A model generated the notes under the pieces. The model did not search any database and was not told the DNA's origin. It was given only the letters and a program-made list of their open reading frames with translations. Positions 19,749-27,554 of a stretch of DNA of 64,000 nucleotides are shown piece after piece; within the stretch, counting starts at the first letter, position 1; each line of letters begins with the position of its first letter. The translations under genes were made by a program, and so were the position numbers. Source of the stretch: Chthoniobacterales bacterium (GTDB lineage: Bacteria > Verrucomicrobiota > Verrucomicrobiia > Chthoniobacterales > UBA10450); the NCBI GenBank assembly GCA_013821455.1, contig JACDGS010000012.1:27146-91145 (forward strand). Reading direction: 5' to 3'.

Positions 19749-20077
19749 TCATGACTCCGAGACAAATGTCACCGTTCCCGGTTCTACCTTGGGCAGAAGC
19801 GCCAATAGCGGATTCATGAGCGGACGCGTATCGTCAAGACGATTGGATTTCGCCCGCAACGCAACGATCGCAATCGCATAACGCGCGATATTTTGCTGAT
19901 GCACCATGTTGCCATCCATAGTCACGAGGACGTCAAAAATCCCGCCGTGATCGCTTTCTCAAGTAATTCGCCGTTCTGAATTCCGGCCCAACCGAGTAAC
20001 GGCACTGACTCGACCTGATGCTCCGGCAGATTGCGGCCTAGACGCCAGTCGAGGTTTTCATCCAGCAAAATACGCAT
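19749..20077 (-). pseudogene. Frameshifted DUF5615-type (PIN-like) toxin
   Basis: From the ATG at 20077 the frame reads MRILLDENLDWRLGRNLPEH and VPLLGWAGIQNGELLEKAI, the typical start of DUF5615 PIN-like proteins paired with DUF433. At a T5 run (minus-strand GGATTTTTGACG, near 19934) the frame breaks. In another frame it continues DVLVTMDGNMVHQQNIARYA and LDDTRPLMNPLLALLP, ending with the TGA at 19749-19751. Changing the T run by +1 or -2 restores one ORF of about 109 codons. The start codon shares a base with the DUF433 stop (TGATG). The toxin is probably inactivated; a sequencing error is the alternative. Confidence 0.8.
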
Positions 20078-20283
20078 CAGCGTACCGCGAGGACATGCGC
20101 CCTTGACTCCTGGAGCAAGGAGATGACCTGCTCGCGCTTCACACTCGGGAAACCCTCCAGGAATTGTTCAATCGAATCACCCGCTTCCAAATGATCAAAC
20201 AAGCTCTTCGCCGGCACACGCGTTCCTGCGAAGACCGGCTCACCGCCGAGCACCTCGGGATTTTGTGTGACCACGCCGCTCAT
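20077..20283 (-). CDS. DUF433 antitoxin-like protein
   Basis: The 68-aa product contains the DUF433 core: TQNPEVLGGEPVFAGTRVPAKSLFDHLEAGDSIEQFLEGFPSV then REQVISLLQES. These proteins carry a small helical DNA-binding-like domain and are usually the upstream partner of PIN-like DUF5615 proteins in toxin-antitoxin-like pairs. Here the stop overlaps the partner's start, as expected, but the partner is frameshifted. An intact antitoxin with a broken toxin is the usual decay order. Confidence 0.9.
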   Translation of the reverse strand: MSGVVTQNPEVLGGEPVFAGTRVPAKSLFDHLEAGDSIEQFLEGFPSVKREQVISLLQESRAHVLAVR

Positions 20284-20511
20284 GTGAAAACTATAGGATC
20301 AAAACGCGCCAAATGCGAGCAGGGCGAGCTCTGCTTCTCATCCTTCATCATTGAAAGCCGGGCAGCTCCTTCACCCGCGCTACGGCGTCTTTAAGCCACA
20401 CCTCAATCCGCTTGCAAGCAGCGAATGAGACGGGCTGGGCCGAGAGGCGGACTGAGGTGGGAACGAAGGAGTCAGGAGGTCGAGGTTGAAACTGCTACAC
20501 TGCTGTTCCGT

Positions 20512-21495
20512 TTACATTTTCACTAACTCGACTCGCCGGTTCTTGGCTCTACCCTCTTCGGTTTCATTCGTGGCGACGGGACTGGCATAGCTCACGCCGA
20601 AGGGAAAAAGTCGCCGCGCAGAAACGTTGTAGTGGGAAACAAGCTCCTGTACTACCGCCGCGGCCCGGCGCTGCGAAAGATCGCGATTGGCTTCGAATGT
20701 GCCCACGTTGTCGGTATGACCCCCGACGAGAAGGTTTAATTTTGGATCGGCCAGGAGCAGTTTCGCGATCTCCGCCAGCGTCGGAGCCGACTCGGGTTTC
20801 AGCGCGGTTTTGTTCGTATCAAAATAGATACCATAAAGGGCGATCTTGCCGGAACTCTCGATGCTCCCAGCCATCTTCTCCGCCGAGACTGTCACCATCT
20901 TTTCCTCCATCGGCTTACTCTCCACGACATCCACCTGCACCGCGGTCTGCCCTTTCACGACCGGATATTTGGTCGCTCCATCCTCAAACTCCGTGAGGTA
21001 GATTGCTACGTAGGTGTTTTCAAGCTTGTACGCGCCGTAACGCGCCTTGGTGTGACTGTAACCGAAGAGTTGGCCGTTGAGATTGTCGTATTGCGGAAGG
21101 CCCCCGAAGTCGTAGCCGAGATCTTCGGGAGTCGCCCCCCTAAAGAGCGTCTCGGCACCCTTGGCTTTTAATTCATTCTCATAATTTTTCGAGACTTCTA
21201 ATGCGGAACGTCCGACCGGCGCCAGGTAGGTAATGCGCGTGATTCGTCCTTCGATGGTCTGCTCTTTTTCGATGCGCTTACCCTGGCTTGTGTCGGCTGA
21301 AGGATTGAGTGCCTTACCCAAAATGAGTTTGTATGAATCGTACGCTTTCTCGGTATACGCGACGATGAAGGAGCCCTCGTAACGCTTGAGCAGCGGATGA
21401 TCGTGGCCCTCCACGTCTTTCGTGACAGTATCGCCCGACTGAGCGAAACCAATTGAAGCGAGAAGCAGGCAGGACAACCAAATAAAGTTTTTCAT
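20512..21495 (-). CDS. OmpA-family outer-membrane protein
   Basis: The 327-aa product has a signal peptide (MKNFIWLSCLLLASIGFAQS) and an N-terminal region of DUF4892-like character (KRYEGSFIVAYTEKAYDSYKL, TLFRGATPEDLGYDFGG). The C-terminal OmpA peptidoglycan-binding domain reads ALYGIYFDTNKTALKPES, LLVGGHTDNVGTFEANRDLSQRRA and ends AKNRRVELVKM. It should link the outer membrane to peptidoglycan through the D/R pair of the NxxLSxxRA-type motif. The ATG at 21495 is chosen because the signal peptide starts there; the frame is open for a further 80 codons upstream. Confidence 0.9.
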   Translation of the reverse strand: MKNFIWLSCLLLASIGFAQSGDTVTKDVEGHDHPLLKRYEGSFIVAYTEKAYDSYKLILGKALNPSADTSQGKRIEKEQTIEGRITRITYLAPVGRSALEVSKNYENELKAKGAETLFRGATPEDLGYDFGGLPQYDNLNGQLFGYSHTKARYGAYKLENTYVAIYLTEFEDGATKYPVVKGQTAVQVDVVESKPMEEKMVTVSAEKMAGSIESSGKIALYGIYFDTNKTALKPESAPTLAEIAKLLLADPKLNLLVGGHTDNVGTFEANRDLSQRRAAAVVQELVSHYNVSARRLFPFGVSYASPVATNETEEGRAKNRRVELVKM

Positions 21496-21577
21496 AATTT
21501 GTGTGTTCAATGAGAAAGGCAAACTGCCGCGTGAGGGCTCGCCTGGATGGCACAGACCCATCCCCGGTTTAACCCCT

Positions 21578-21679
21578 ATTTCCGCACGTCTGCTCCCGAC
21601 CGGCAAAGTGCTCGTGGCAGCGGGCCAGGCTTTTGGCGCGTATCTGTCGGAAGCCGAACTATACTCGCCCCGAGACGGA
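21578..21679 (+). pseudogene. Kelch-type repeat remnant
   Basis: A short stretch reads ISARLLPTGKVLVAAGQAF then YLSEAELYSPRDG. This is the signature of bacterial kelch repeats (LLPxGKVLVAGG...AELYDP). It has no start, signal peptide or further repeats and is squeezed between the OmpA start and a small minus-strand gene, so I read it as a scrap of a deleted gene. Confidence 0.5.
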
Positions 21680-21700
21680 ATCCGAGGCCGGGCCTTCAGC

Positions 21701-21778
21701 CTAAAACAAGCCGAGCACCTTGAGGACGATAACAATAACGACGATGACTCCGATGATGTAAAAGATGTTTCTGTTCAT
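21701..21778 (-). CDS. 25-aa single-helix membrane peptide
   Basis: An ATG-to-TAG frame encodes a peptide starting MNRNIFYIIGVIVVIVIVLK and ending VLGLF: one hydrophobic helix with a short polar head. AGAGG lies 7 nt before the ATG, a good Shine-Dalgarno sequence. Similar MNRN-type mini-membrane proteins are common in Gram-negative genomes. The gene is upstream of ompA on the same strand but separated by about 205 nt. Function unknown. Confidence 0.65.
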   Translation of the reverse strand: MNRNIFYIIGVIVVIVIVLKVLGLF

Positions 21779-21967
21779 ATTAGAACCTCTACCTATCAGG
21801 GGACGCCAATAATTCCACCTTATTTTTGAAGGCGGCGAATACGCCAAATCTGCCTGCATGATAAGATCGGCCAGTCGGGCTGAAAAGCCTTACCGGCCAA
21901 GTCGGAGCAAGGGTTTCCGAACAGCTCAAGCGCAGCTTTCCGCACAGCGGCAGCGTCGCAGCTTGCA

Positions 21968-22100
21968 AGTCTTCGATCTGGGGAGCGCATGCGCCCTCGC
22001 GTGCTGGCGAACGCGCCTCGCGGTCGCGGACTTTGCTGGCTCTATTTCTTCGAAGCATTCGCGATTGGAAAGCCCGGCCTCGGCCTCGCCTGCGTTACGG
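21968..22100. repeat. ~133-bp dispersed repeat, copy B
   Basis: Nearly the same order of blocks as 18996-19129, ending in a REP-like GAAAGCCCGGCCTCG...CGTTACGG unit. A right-half 69-bp palindrome (22118-22144) follows. Confidence 0.8.
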
Positions 22101-22271
22101 CAGCGCATCCGGGGAACTTCCGCTGGAGACAGCGGACGCTACAGATAGCCAGCAGACGCGACATCGCGCATCCCTCCATTAACCATTAACCAATCCCAAT
22201 AACCCTCGCCGGCCAGAGCGATCGAGGCTTGGCTGAATGAGCTCTGACCCATTCCGGCTCCTATTGCGGAA

Positions 22272-23240
22272 TCAGCGTCCCGGAGTGGTGGGCTCCGCGG
22301 GGGCAACGAGGTGAGACACATCAATTAAGGGCGTTCCGCCAGCCCCGGTGAAGAACGGCAGCTTCCCGTCCCAACGCTGAATTTGTTGGTACTGGATCAG
22401 TGGAGCGGTGACGCTTTTGGCGAGGAGATCGTTAGCTTCAGCTTGCGCCCGCGCGTTCGTTAAAGTCGCCTGCGCTTCGCCTTCTGCACGAGCTTTGGCC
22501 GCGTTCGCGAGACCCGTCGCTTGCGCGACATCCTGCTCGGCCTTCACCTTGGCTTGCGCCAACTGATACTTTTGCTGTTCTGCCGCCTGTTGCGCTTGAA
22601 TCTTCTGGTTCAGCGCCTCCTGCAGGGACTGCGGCAGGTGCACTTCCCGAATGCCAAAGGAAATCAGACTCAAGTGCCGCCGATCAAATTCGTGCCGCAA
22701 CACTTCGGTGATCTCGCTGACTATATCGCCACGCTTGGTGGAGGTAATTTCTTCCCAGCCGAACTTCGCCGCCACGAGCGGCACCTCGGAGCGGGTGTAT
22801 TGTCGGACCACGCCGTCTTCCACAACCTCAATAGGCGCACCGCCCCAGTCCACGTAAAGCTGACTCGCGTTGGATTTTTCAACCTGATATTGAATGACGA
22901 CGTCCAGGTTAATCTGCTGTCCCTCGTTGCTCTGAATCTTGATGGAATCATCACCCCGGCGCTGCCCCTCGCTCGAGTTCTGCACCATCTGATAGGTTTG
23001 GATTGTGACCGGATATTCCTGAATCGCTTGCGAGAATGGATTGATGAAGGCCCAGCCCGGGGCCAGCGCCCCCGTGGTCACGTTGTGATTTGCTTTGTCA
23101 AAGACGATCCCGACGTAGCCGGGTCGGATACTGCGCCAGGCGGAAAAGGTCAGCCCAAGCAAAACCACTGCAACCAGGCCAACCATAACCAGGGTGACGA
23201 TCCGACGGATCGGCGGTGATTGAAAATCATTAGGGGTCAT
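22272..23240 (-). CDS. SPFH/band-7 (prohibitin-like) membrane protein
   Basis: The 322-aa product has one N-terminal membrane helix (VTLVMVGLVAVVLLGLTFSAW). A band-7 domain begins SIRPGYVGIVFDKANHNVTTGALAPGWAFINPF. A long Gln/Ala/Lys/Glu-rich coiled coil follows (ALNQKIQAQQAAEQQKYQLA and on), then a C-terminal LIQYQQIQRWDGKLPFFTGAG segment typical of bacterial prohibitin homologues. Such proteins form ring-like membrane scaffolds. The start overlaps the end of the next upstream small gene by 11 nt, so the two are probably one transcript. Confidence 0.92.
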   Translation of the reverse strand: MTPNDFQSPPIRRIVTLVMVGLVAVVLLGLTFSAWRSIRPGYVGIVFDKANHNVTTGALAPGWAFINPFSQAIQEYPVTIQTYQMVQNSSEGQRRGDDSIKIQSNEGQQINLDVVIQYQVEKSNASQLYVDWGGAPIEVVEDGVVRQYTRSEVPLVAAKFGWEEITSTKRGDIVSEITEVLRHEFDRRHLSLISFGIREVHLPQSLQEALNQKIQAQQAAEQQKYQLAQAKVKAEQDVAQATGLANAAKARAEGEAQATLTNARAQAEANDLLAKSVTAPLIQYQQIQRWDGKLPFFTGAGGTPLIDVSHLVAPAEPTTPGR

Positions 23241-23415
23241 CGTGTTCAGCTTTCTCTCTTAATGGCGGAATCTTTCGTAGCGGTTCCAGGACACCGGTGC
23301 GCTGACGCCGTCCGCGCCATCGATTTAGAACCCATGGCGTGAGCAGCAGAGCGATCCGCCACGCAATCCACAAGAGCAGGATAGCTACGGCAATTTCGAG
23401 CCAGGTAGGGCTCAT
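23230..23415 (-). CDS. Small single-pass membrane protein, 61 aa
   Basis: It begins MSPTWLEIAVAILLLWIAWRIALLL, one hydrophobic helix, followed by a very basic tail (NRWRGRRQRTG). The stop overlaps the SPFH gene start by 11 nt, which supports a real translated gene coupled to it. No family is recognised. A role as a partner of the SPFH protein is inference from the overlap alone. Confidence 0.6.
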   Translation of the reverse strand: MSPTWLEIAVAILLLWIAWRIALLLTPWVLNRWRGRRQRTGVLEPLRKIPPLREKAEHDDP

Positions 23416-23862
23416 GTCGCTACCTCATCGCACAACCGCCAGAAGCCGCAACTTCTTAACATGCCTGTGTGGCGGGGAAGACCGACCAGGCAGCGCATGA
23501 CGATGTGCCGAGCTTCGTAACGGCAAATCATTCGAAAATTGGCCGGCGCGTGAGGCGGTCGGTCTCTTTGCGGTTTGGCGGTTGTAGCGTCCGCTGTCCC
23601 CAGCGGAATTCTTTCCCGGTTTATCCGCTGAGACAGCGGACGCTACAGTGCTGGCGCGGCCAAAATAACAGCTCACGAAGTCGGCGTCGCGTATCATTTT
23701 TTAGAGTAGCGGAACGAAGGAAATTGCGGCGCCGCTTTTGCGGTTCATTGTGAACATCGCAGTGCGAGAAAGCGCGATTACATTCTTACCTGCCGAAAAC
23801 CGTGGTCATTTCGAAACGGCTCGCCATATTGGCAGTGTTCGAAGAACCTCGGAGCAAAAACT
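23416..23862. other. Intergenic region with a 69-bp palindrome
   Basis: It holds palindrome copy 5 at 23582-23648 with flanks shared with copy 4. The rest shows no gene. Confidence 0.6.
23582..23648. repeat. 69-bp palindromic element, copy 5
   Basis: Arms GTCCGCTGTCCCCAGCGGA and CCGCTGAGACAGCGGAC, same subtype as 19429-19495. Confidence 0.85.
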
Positions 23863-24126
23863 ATGTTTCACTTCATCTGGTATATCCTCGTCGGTCTCAT
23901 CGCAGGCGTGCTGGCAAAGTCGGTCATGCACACTCACATGACGATCTTTTGGACGATCGTGCTCGGAATCATCGGCTCCATCCTGGGCGGCGCCATCACC
24001 CACCTGTTTTCGCGTCCGGCCAACGAACGCTATCATCCCGCGGGCCTGATCTTTTCCACCTTGGGCGCCATCCTTGTCCTCTTCGTCTGCTATAAGCTGA
24101 ATATCCATTTCCCGAGCGTCCGATAA
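23863..24126 (+). CDS. GlsB/YeaQ/YmgE-type small membrane protein
   Basis: The 87-aa product is almost entirely hydrophobic, with three predicted helices: FIWYILVGLIAGVLAKSVM, FWTIVLGIIGSILGGAI and GLIFSTLGAILVLFVCYKL. The G-x-I-G-x-x-L-G-G pattern is that of the transglycosylase-associated (GlsB/YeaQ/YmgE) stress-response family. It is an integral inner-membrane protein of unknown mechanism, often induced by general stress. It is monocistronic here. Confidence 0.88.
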   Translation: MFHFIWYILVGLIAGVLAKSVMHTHMTIFWTIVLGIIGSILGGAITHLFSRPANERYHPAGLIFSTLGAILVLFVCYKLNIHFPSVR

Positions 24127-24156
24127 AGTGGCGGACTGGGCGGCTCCGGGGAGCGC

Positions 24157-24390
24157 ACGCGCCCTCGCGTGCTGACGATGGCGCCTCGCCATCGTGAACT
24201 TGTGCAGACGACCTACTTCCTCAGGTCACCCGCGATTGCTGCGAACTGTTCTAATGCAGCTTCCAAATCCTTCACGCGCCCTCGCGTGCTGACGATGGCG
24301 CCCCGCCATCGTGAACTTTTGCAGACGACCTACCTAATCAGGTCAGCCGCGATTGCTGCGAACTGTTCTAACGCAGCTTCCAAATCCTCC
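24157..24390. repeat. 117-bp tandem duplication carrying an HsdM-like tail
   Basis: Two head-to-tail copies (24157-24273 and 24274-24390) start ACGCGCCCTCGCGTGCTGAC. On the minus strand each encodes a DLEAALEQFAAIA peptide followed by a stop. The shared left block also belongs to the 133-bp repeat family. Confidence 0.85.
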
Positions 24391-24440
24391 ACAATTTGCC
24401 TCGCGATGATGGCGGGTGTGGGAAGAGTCTGTGCAGAATA
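24330..24440 (-). pseudogene. HsdM C-terminal tail remnant
   Basis: The minus strand reads TPAIIARQIVEDLEAALEQF then AAIAADLIR and a stop. This matches the closing helix of type I restriction-modification methylase subunits (HsdM), usually E-I-L/V-E-D-L-E-A-A-L-E-Q-F. Nothing upstream in frame resembles the rest of HsdM. The adjacent 117-bp copy repeats the last 18 or so codons. I read it as the scar of a deleted type I system next to the nuclease island; chance similarity of a short helical stretch is the alternative. Confidence 0.5.
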
Positions 24441-24466
24441 TAGTGTTGATGTCAAAGTCGGCTTGA

Positions 24467-24799
24467 CTGGCTGAAGGCATTTACTTCGTTTGCGGTGGGT
24501 GCGGCTGGGAAATCGAGTCATGGGACGACGGCAATCCCTACTACCTCGATGAGCGAGGCAAGAAACATTATGCCCATCATCCCGACCCGGAACGCAACAA
24601 ATGCACCGGTATCGACTCTCCGCATCTCTGCCTGGATTGCGGTGCGACCTTCATGGTCGATTCGAACGCTTCGAGAGCTGACTGCCCGGAATGCGGCTCT
24701 GCCAAAATCAGTTCAACGTGCGACTTGGAAGGCAAACCCTGCCCGACCTGCAAGAAAGGCGTTCTCTCGCGCGATCCATCACGTCAGAGCATCTCATGA
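24467..24799 (+). pseudogene. Zinc-ribbon protein lacking a start codon
   Basis: A protein-like frame of about 110 codons reads AEGIYFVCGGCGWEIESWDD, then KHYAHHPDPERNKC, PHLCLDCGATFMV, ADCPECGSAKI and KPCPTCKKGVLSRDP, ending in TGA. Five CxxC-type pairs suggest zinc ribbons or rubredoxin-like knuckles. An in-frame TGA at 24464-24466 lies directly before it, and no ATG, GTG or TTG is available before the first CxxC. It is therefore N-terminally truncated or frameshifted. It abuts the 117-bp duplication, which may mark the breakpoint. Confidence 0.6.
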
Positions 24800-24833
24800 G
24801 ACTGCACCACCGAATCACTCCCTGGATGAAGAA

Positions 24834-25940
24834 CTAGACTCCCGATCTTTGCGCGCCAGAACCCGTAGTGCGAGTCATGACATCAAGAGCGATCTCAAGC
24901 ATTTTCTTCGCGCTCGATAGCGTGTCATTTCTTACGAATAGCCGCACGGTGTAGCCGCCGACAGAAAGAACGTGATCGATATTTGAAGTGCGGTCGCGGA
25001 GTTCTCTTATTAGTGCTGGCTGATTTCTAATGTGCGCGAAGTAGAACTCCAGAGCACTGACACCCTTTTTGTACATCGTAGGCGGATAACCATAGAAAAA
25101 CGCAGGTTGACCGACGGCACGAATGCCAAACCCGGCATTCGTCCAACCTATCTTAAGGCCCCGCTTCTCCGCCTCTTCCATCATAAGAGTAAAGAAACTT
25201 CTCACCTCAAAGGGAATGCTGGAGAGAAAGAATTCTCGACTCATCCTCCCCTGTATGGCTTTCTTCACGGAACGAAGACGTAATTTGTTGTGTCGGACCG
25301 AGTCTGGTTTTCGTCGAATGCGGAAGCGCTCCAATCCATCCCAGGCTGAACGGACGGGTTCGCGCGTCCGCAGATCGATCAAACCGACTTCCTCGAGGGT
25401 ATAGCGACCGCGGCCGTAGTTACAGCCTGCGCAAGCTATGACTACGTTGTTCAAGCTACTGTCACCACCCCGAGCGTGTGGCAGAATATGATCGTAGTTC
25501 ACGCACATAGCCTGAAAGGCAGCGTGTTGCGTTAAATTCGTGCTACCCCACGGAAGGGCGTCCGGATAAATCTCCTTTATCCAGCGACGAACCTCGTTTC
25601 GGATGACAGGTATCCCGCAGAATCTGCAGTGGTAGCCATCCCTCTCTAACAAGGTGTGCTTTTCTGCGCGCGTCGGCATCCGCGCATTCAGCCGTAGCTC
25701 CTGGGCAACGCTGGCCGGACCGTTCAACCCGGCACGATACTTCTTGTGCGGACTCTTCGGACCGAAGAGAGATTCTCCCCAGTCTCTTATCGCCGGCATA
25801 TTTGCCAAGCGGATTAACTCTTCCGCAAGGTCCCGTCTCCCTGCTAAGTGTGAAGAGACGGCAGCATCGAGATAGCGAGCAGCATCAAAGATTTCCGGGA
25901 TCGGTTCGCAGAGGCATGTTCTTAAGTCGACGGTTCCCAT
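24834..25940 (-). CDS. HNH endonuclease
   Basis: The 368-aa product carries an HNH core: RDGYHCRFCGIPVIRNEVRR, then NYDHILPHARGGDSSLNNVVIACAGCN. The DHILPHARGG, SxxNxV and paired Cys pattern give the metal-binding and catalytic residues. The N-terminal 95 residues (LRTCLCEPIPEIFDAARYLD) and the C-terminal 170 residues are not recognised and may hold specificity. It is the last gene of a seven-gene minus-strand nuclease array, 13 nt after the next gene, so it is probably co-transcribed. A role in defence is inferred from neighbours. Confidence 0.85.
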   Translation of the reverse strand: MGTVDLRTCLCEPIPEIFDAARYLDAAVSSHLAGRRDLAEELIRLANMPAIRDWGESLFGPKSPHKKYRAGLNGPASVAQELRLNARMPTRAEKHTLLERDGYHCRFCGIPVIRNEVRRWIKEIYPDALPWGSTNLTQHAAFQAMCVNYDHILPHARGGDSSLNNVVIACAGCNYGRGRYTLEEVGLIDLRTREPVRSAWDGLERFRIRRKPDSVRHNKLRLRSVKKAIQGRMSREFFLSSIPFEVRSFFTLMMEEAEKRGLKIGWTNAGFGIRAVGQPAFFYGYPPTMYKKGVSALEFYFAHIRNQPALIRELRDRTSNIDHVLSVGGYTVRLFVRNDTLSSAKKMLEIALDVMTRTTGSGAQRSGV

Positions 25941-25953
25941 TTCGATTGGTTAT

Positions 25954-26769
25954 TCAATCAACTGGGACAACGTATTTGCGCCGGAAGTGGGCGAAGTGGT
26001 TGACTAACTCAGGCTCCCCTAAGACCGCTGCCTCAATTTCCTCAAGGAAGCTTTCGAGCTCAATTACCTGAACGTGGGCTGCGATTTCAGATTTCAAGTG
26101 AATCATGCTTCTCTTGGCGGCTAAGCGGACTGCGGTGTTGTCGCGTGGGACGAGAAACCAGACGCGGGTGGCAACATGTTTCTTCAGTCCGGCATGGATG
26201 GCATTCCGGAAAAACTGGTACGCTGAAAAGAATTCCATCCTATCATTCTCATTCAAGAGCGTCGTGGCTCTGAGTTGATCTCGATATACTTCTTCGTACT
26301 TCTGCCGATGGCGCACATCGTCCTTCGCCTTGCCGAAACCTCTTTCAGTGAATTTTACTTCGACGAGAAGGTTGCCACCGTCTTGCCCCTCAGCGAAGAA
26401 ATCCACGTTTGTTCCTTCTCGTTCGTCAGGAATGTGTTCAAAGCCCACCTTGGTAAGCGGTGCCTCCAAGCCGAGAAGTGAGGCTAAGAGCGAATTGCGG
26501 GCGGCCTTTTGGAGAAACGGTTGGAAGAGATTAACCGCGAGCGCCTGCGAAGAATTCAAATGGTGAAAGTAGCGATGCCATTTCAACTTCCTCTCCCTGC
26601 TATCCAAAAGGGAATCGTACTCAGGACGGACAAGCTCCAGCAGATTATCTCTGGCCCGGTTTTTCGGCAAGATATGAGGCTTTTCCAAGTCTTGTCCGCG
26701 ATAATGGAAGTTGCCGGGCTCTTTGACCTTTAGCTCTTCGGATTTGTAGCGACCGAGGTGGTCAAGCAT
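25954..26769 (-). CDS. PGN_0703-like putative restriction endonuclease
   Basis: The 271-aa product resembles the PGN_0703 family of putative restriction enzymes: KWHRYFHHLNSSQALAVNLF near residue 62, then GTNVDFFAEGQDGGNLLVEVKFTERGFG. The D (in NVDFF) and E-V-K pattern is that of a PD-(D/E)xK nuclease core. The C-terminus ends HFAHFRRKYVVPVD. It precedes the HNH gene by 13 nt. Family assignment is from remembered pattern, so the exact name is less sure than the nuclease fold. Confidence 0.7.
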   Translation of the reverse strand: MLDHLGRYKSEELKVKEPGNFHYRGQDLEKPHILPKNRARDNLLELVRPEYDSLLDSRERKLKWHRYFHHLNSSQALAVNLFQPFLQKAARNSLLASLLGLEAPLTKVGFEHIPDEREGTNVDFFAEGQDGGNLLVEVKFTERGFGKAKDDVRHRQKYEEVYRDQLRATTLLNENDRMEFFSAYQFFRNAIHAGLKKHVATRVWFLVPRDNTAVRLAAKRSMIHLKSEIAAHVQVIELESFLEEIEAAVLGEPELVNHFAHFRRKYVVPVD

Positions 26770-26909
26770 CCGCTCCGGAAATTCTTACGCGACTTGTTCA
26801 TAGAGGTACTTCTGGATCCGGTAAAAGCGTTACCGATCTCTTCGGGCGAGCCGATCGGTCCCCACGGCATCGCCACGAGTTGTTGTTGTTTGAATCCGTA
26901 TGACCACGA

Positions 26910-27386
26910 CTAATCTTTGGGAATCTTCGTTCCTAACGCTCTAAGTCGCTCCCAAGAGGCGTCGATGGCCGACGAAAGACCATCCACCTCTGTCCGCCAT
27001 GCTTCTCTTTGCTCTCGCGTGATTGTTCGGATGTTCGAATGAGTAGCCTGCCACTCGTCAATTTTCTTCTTTCTTGATCGAAATGCTTCCGAGTCATCGC
27101 CGCATTTCAAGACCAAGAATTCCAACCAGTCCATTTCCCTCTTTTCTTGTTCGTTGCACCGAGGACAAGACGGCACTCGGTTTGCGGCGTGATTGGAACC
27201 AGATTTGTGGACGGAGACAAGGTGATCCGCGTGCCAACGCCGGACTAAAGCCTCATTGCAGTATGCACACTTGGACCCGAAAAATGTCTTCATGGCGCTC
27301 CGTTCTTGTGTCGTTATGTCCTTGTCGAATGCAGTCCAGAGAACGCGCCGCGCAACGTTTTTAACCCAAGCAGGATGAAGTGGCAT
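26910..27386 (-). CDS. Small HNH endonuclease
   Basis: The 158-aa product has a clear HNH/zinc module: FFGSKCAYCNEALVRRWHADHLVSVHKSGSNHAANRVPSCPRCN. CAYC and CPRC bind a structural metal, and ADHLVS with NHAANRV supplies the catalytic His/Asn. The C-terminal half is helical and charged. It is on the same strand as its nuclease neighbours but separated by 140 nt downstream and 168 nt upstream. The 26770-26909 spacer contains protein-like scraps (AMPWGPIGSPEEIGNAF) that may be the end of another lost gene. Confidence 0.82.
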   Translation of the reverse strand: MPLHPAWVKNVARRVLWTAFDKDITTQERSAMKTFFGSKCAYCNEALVRRWHADHLVSVHKSGSNHAANRVPSCPRCNEQEKREMDWLEFLVLKCGDDSEAFRSRKKKIDEWQATHSNIRTITREQREAWRTEVDGLSSAIDASWERLRALGTKIPKD

Positions 27387-27554
27387 AAGCGAATTGATTA
27401 TTCGAAGTTAGATTTCAAAAGTCATTTGGCGGCAGATAGGGTAAAGACAGTTTGCTCCTTTTCTTTCAGAGCCTCCACCATAGAAACTGCTCTCCTTTTA
27501 CCTAATCTTTAGACTTTCCCCAAAGAAGGCTAAAAACGCTCGCAAACTGTTCGG

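Noticed and set aside
19573..19881. Plus-strand ORF of 102 codons
   Set aside because: It lies opposite the DUF5615 toxin remnant, whose minus-strand reading matches a known family.
24157..24390. Possible two-repeat CRISPR
   Set aside because: The whole 117-bp unit is duplicated, with no unique spacer between repeats.
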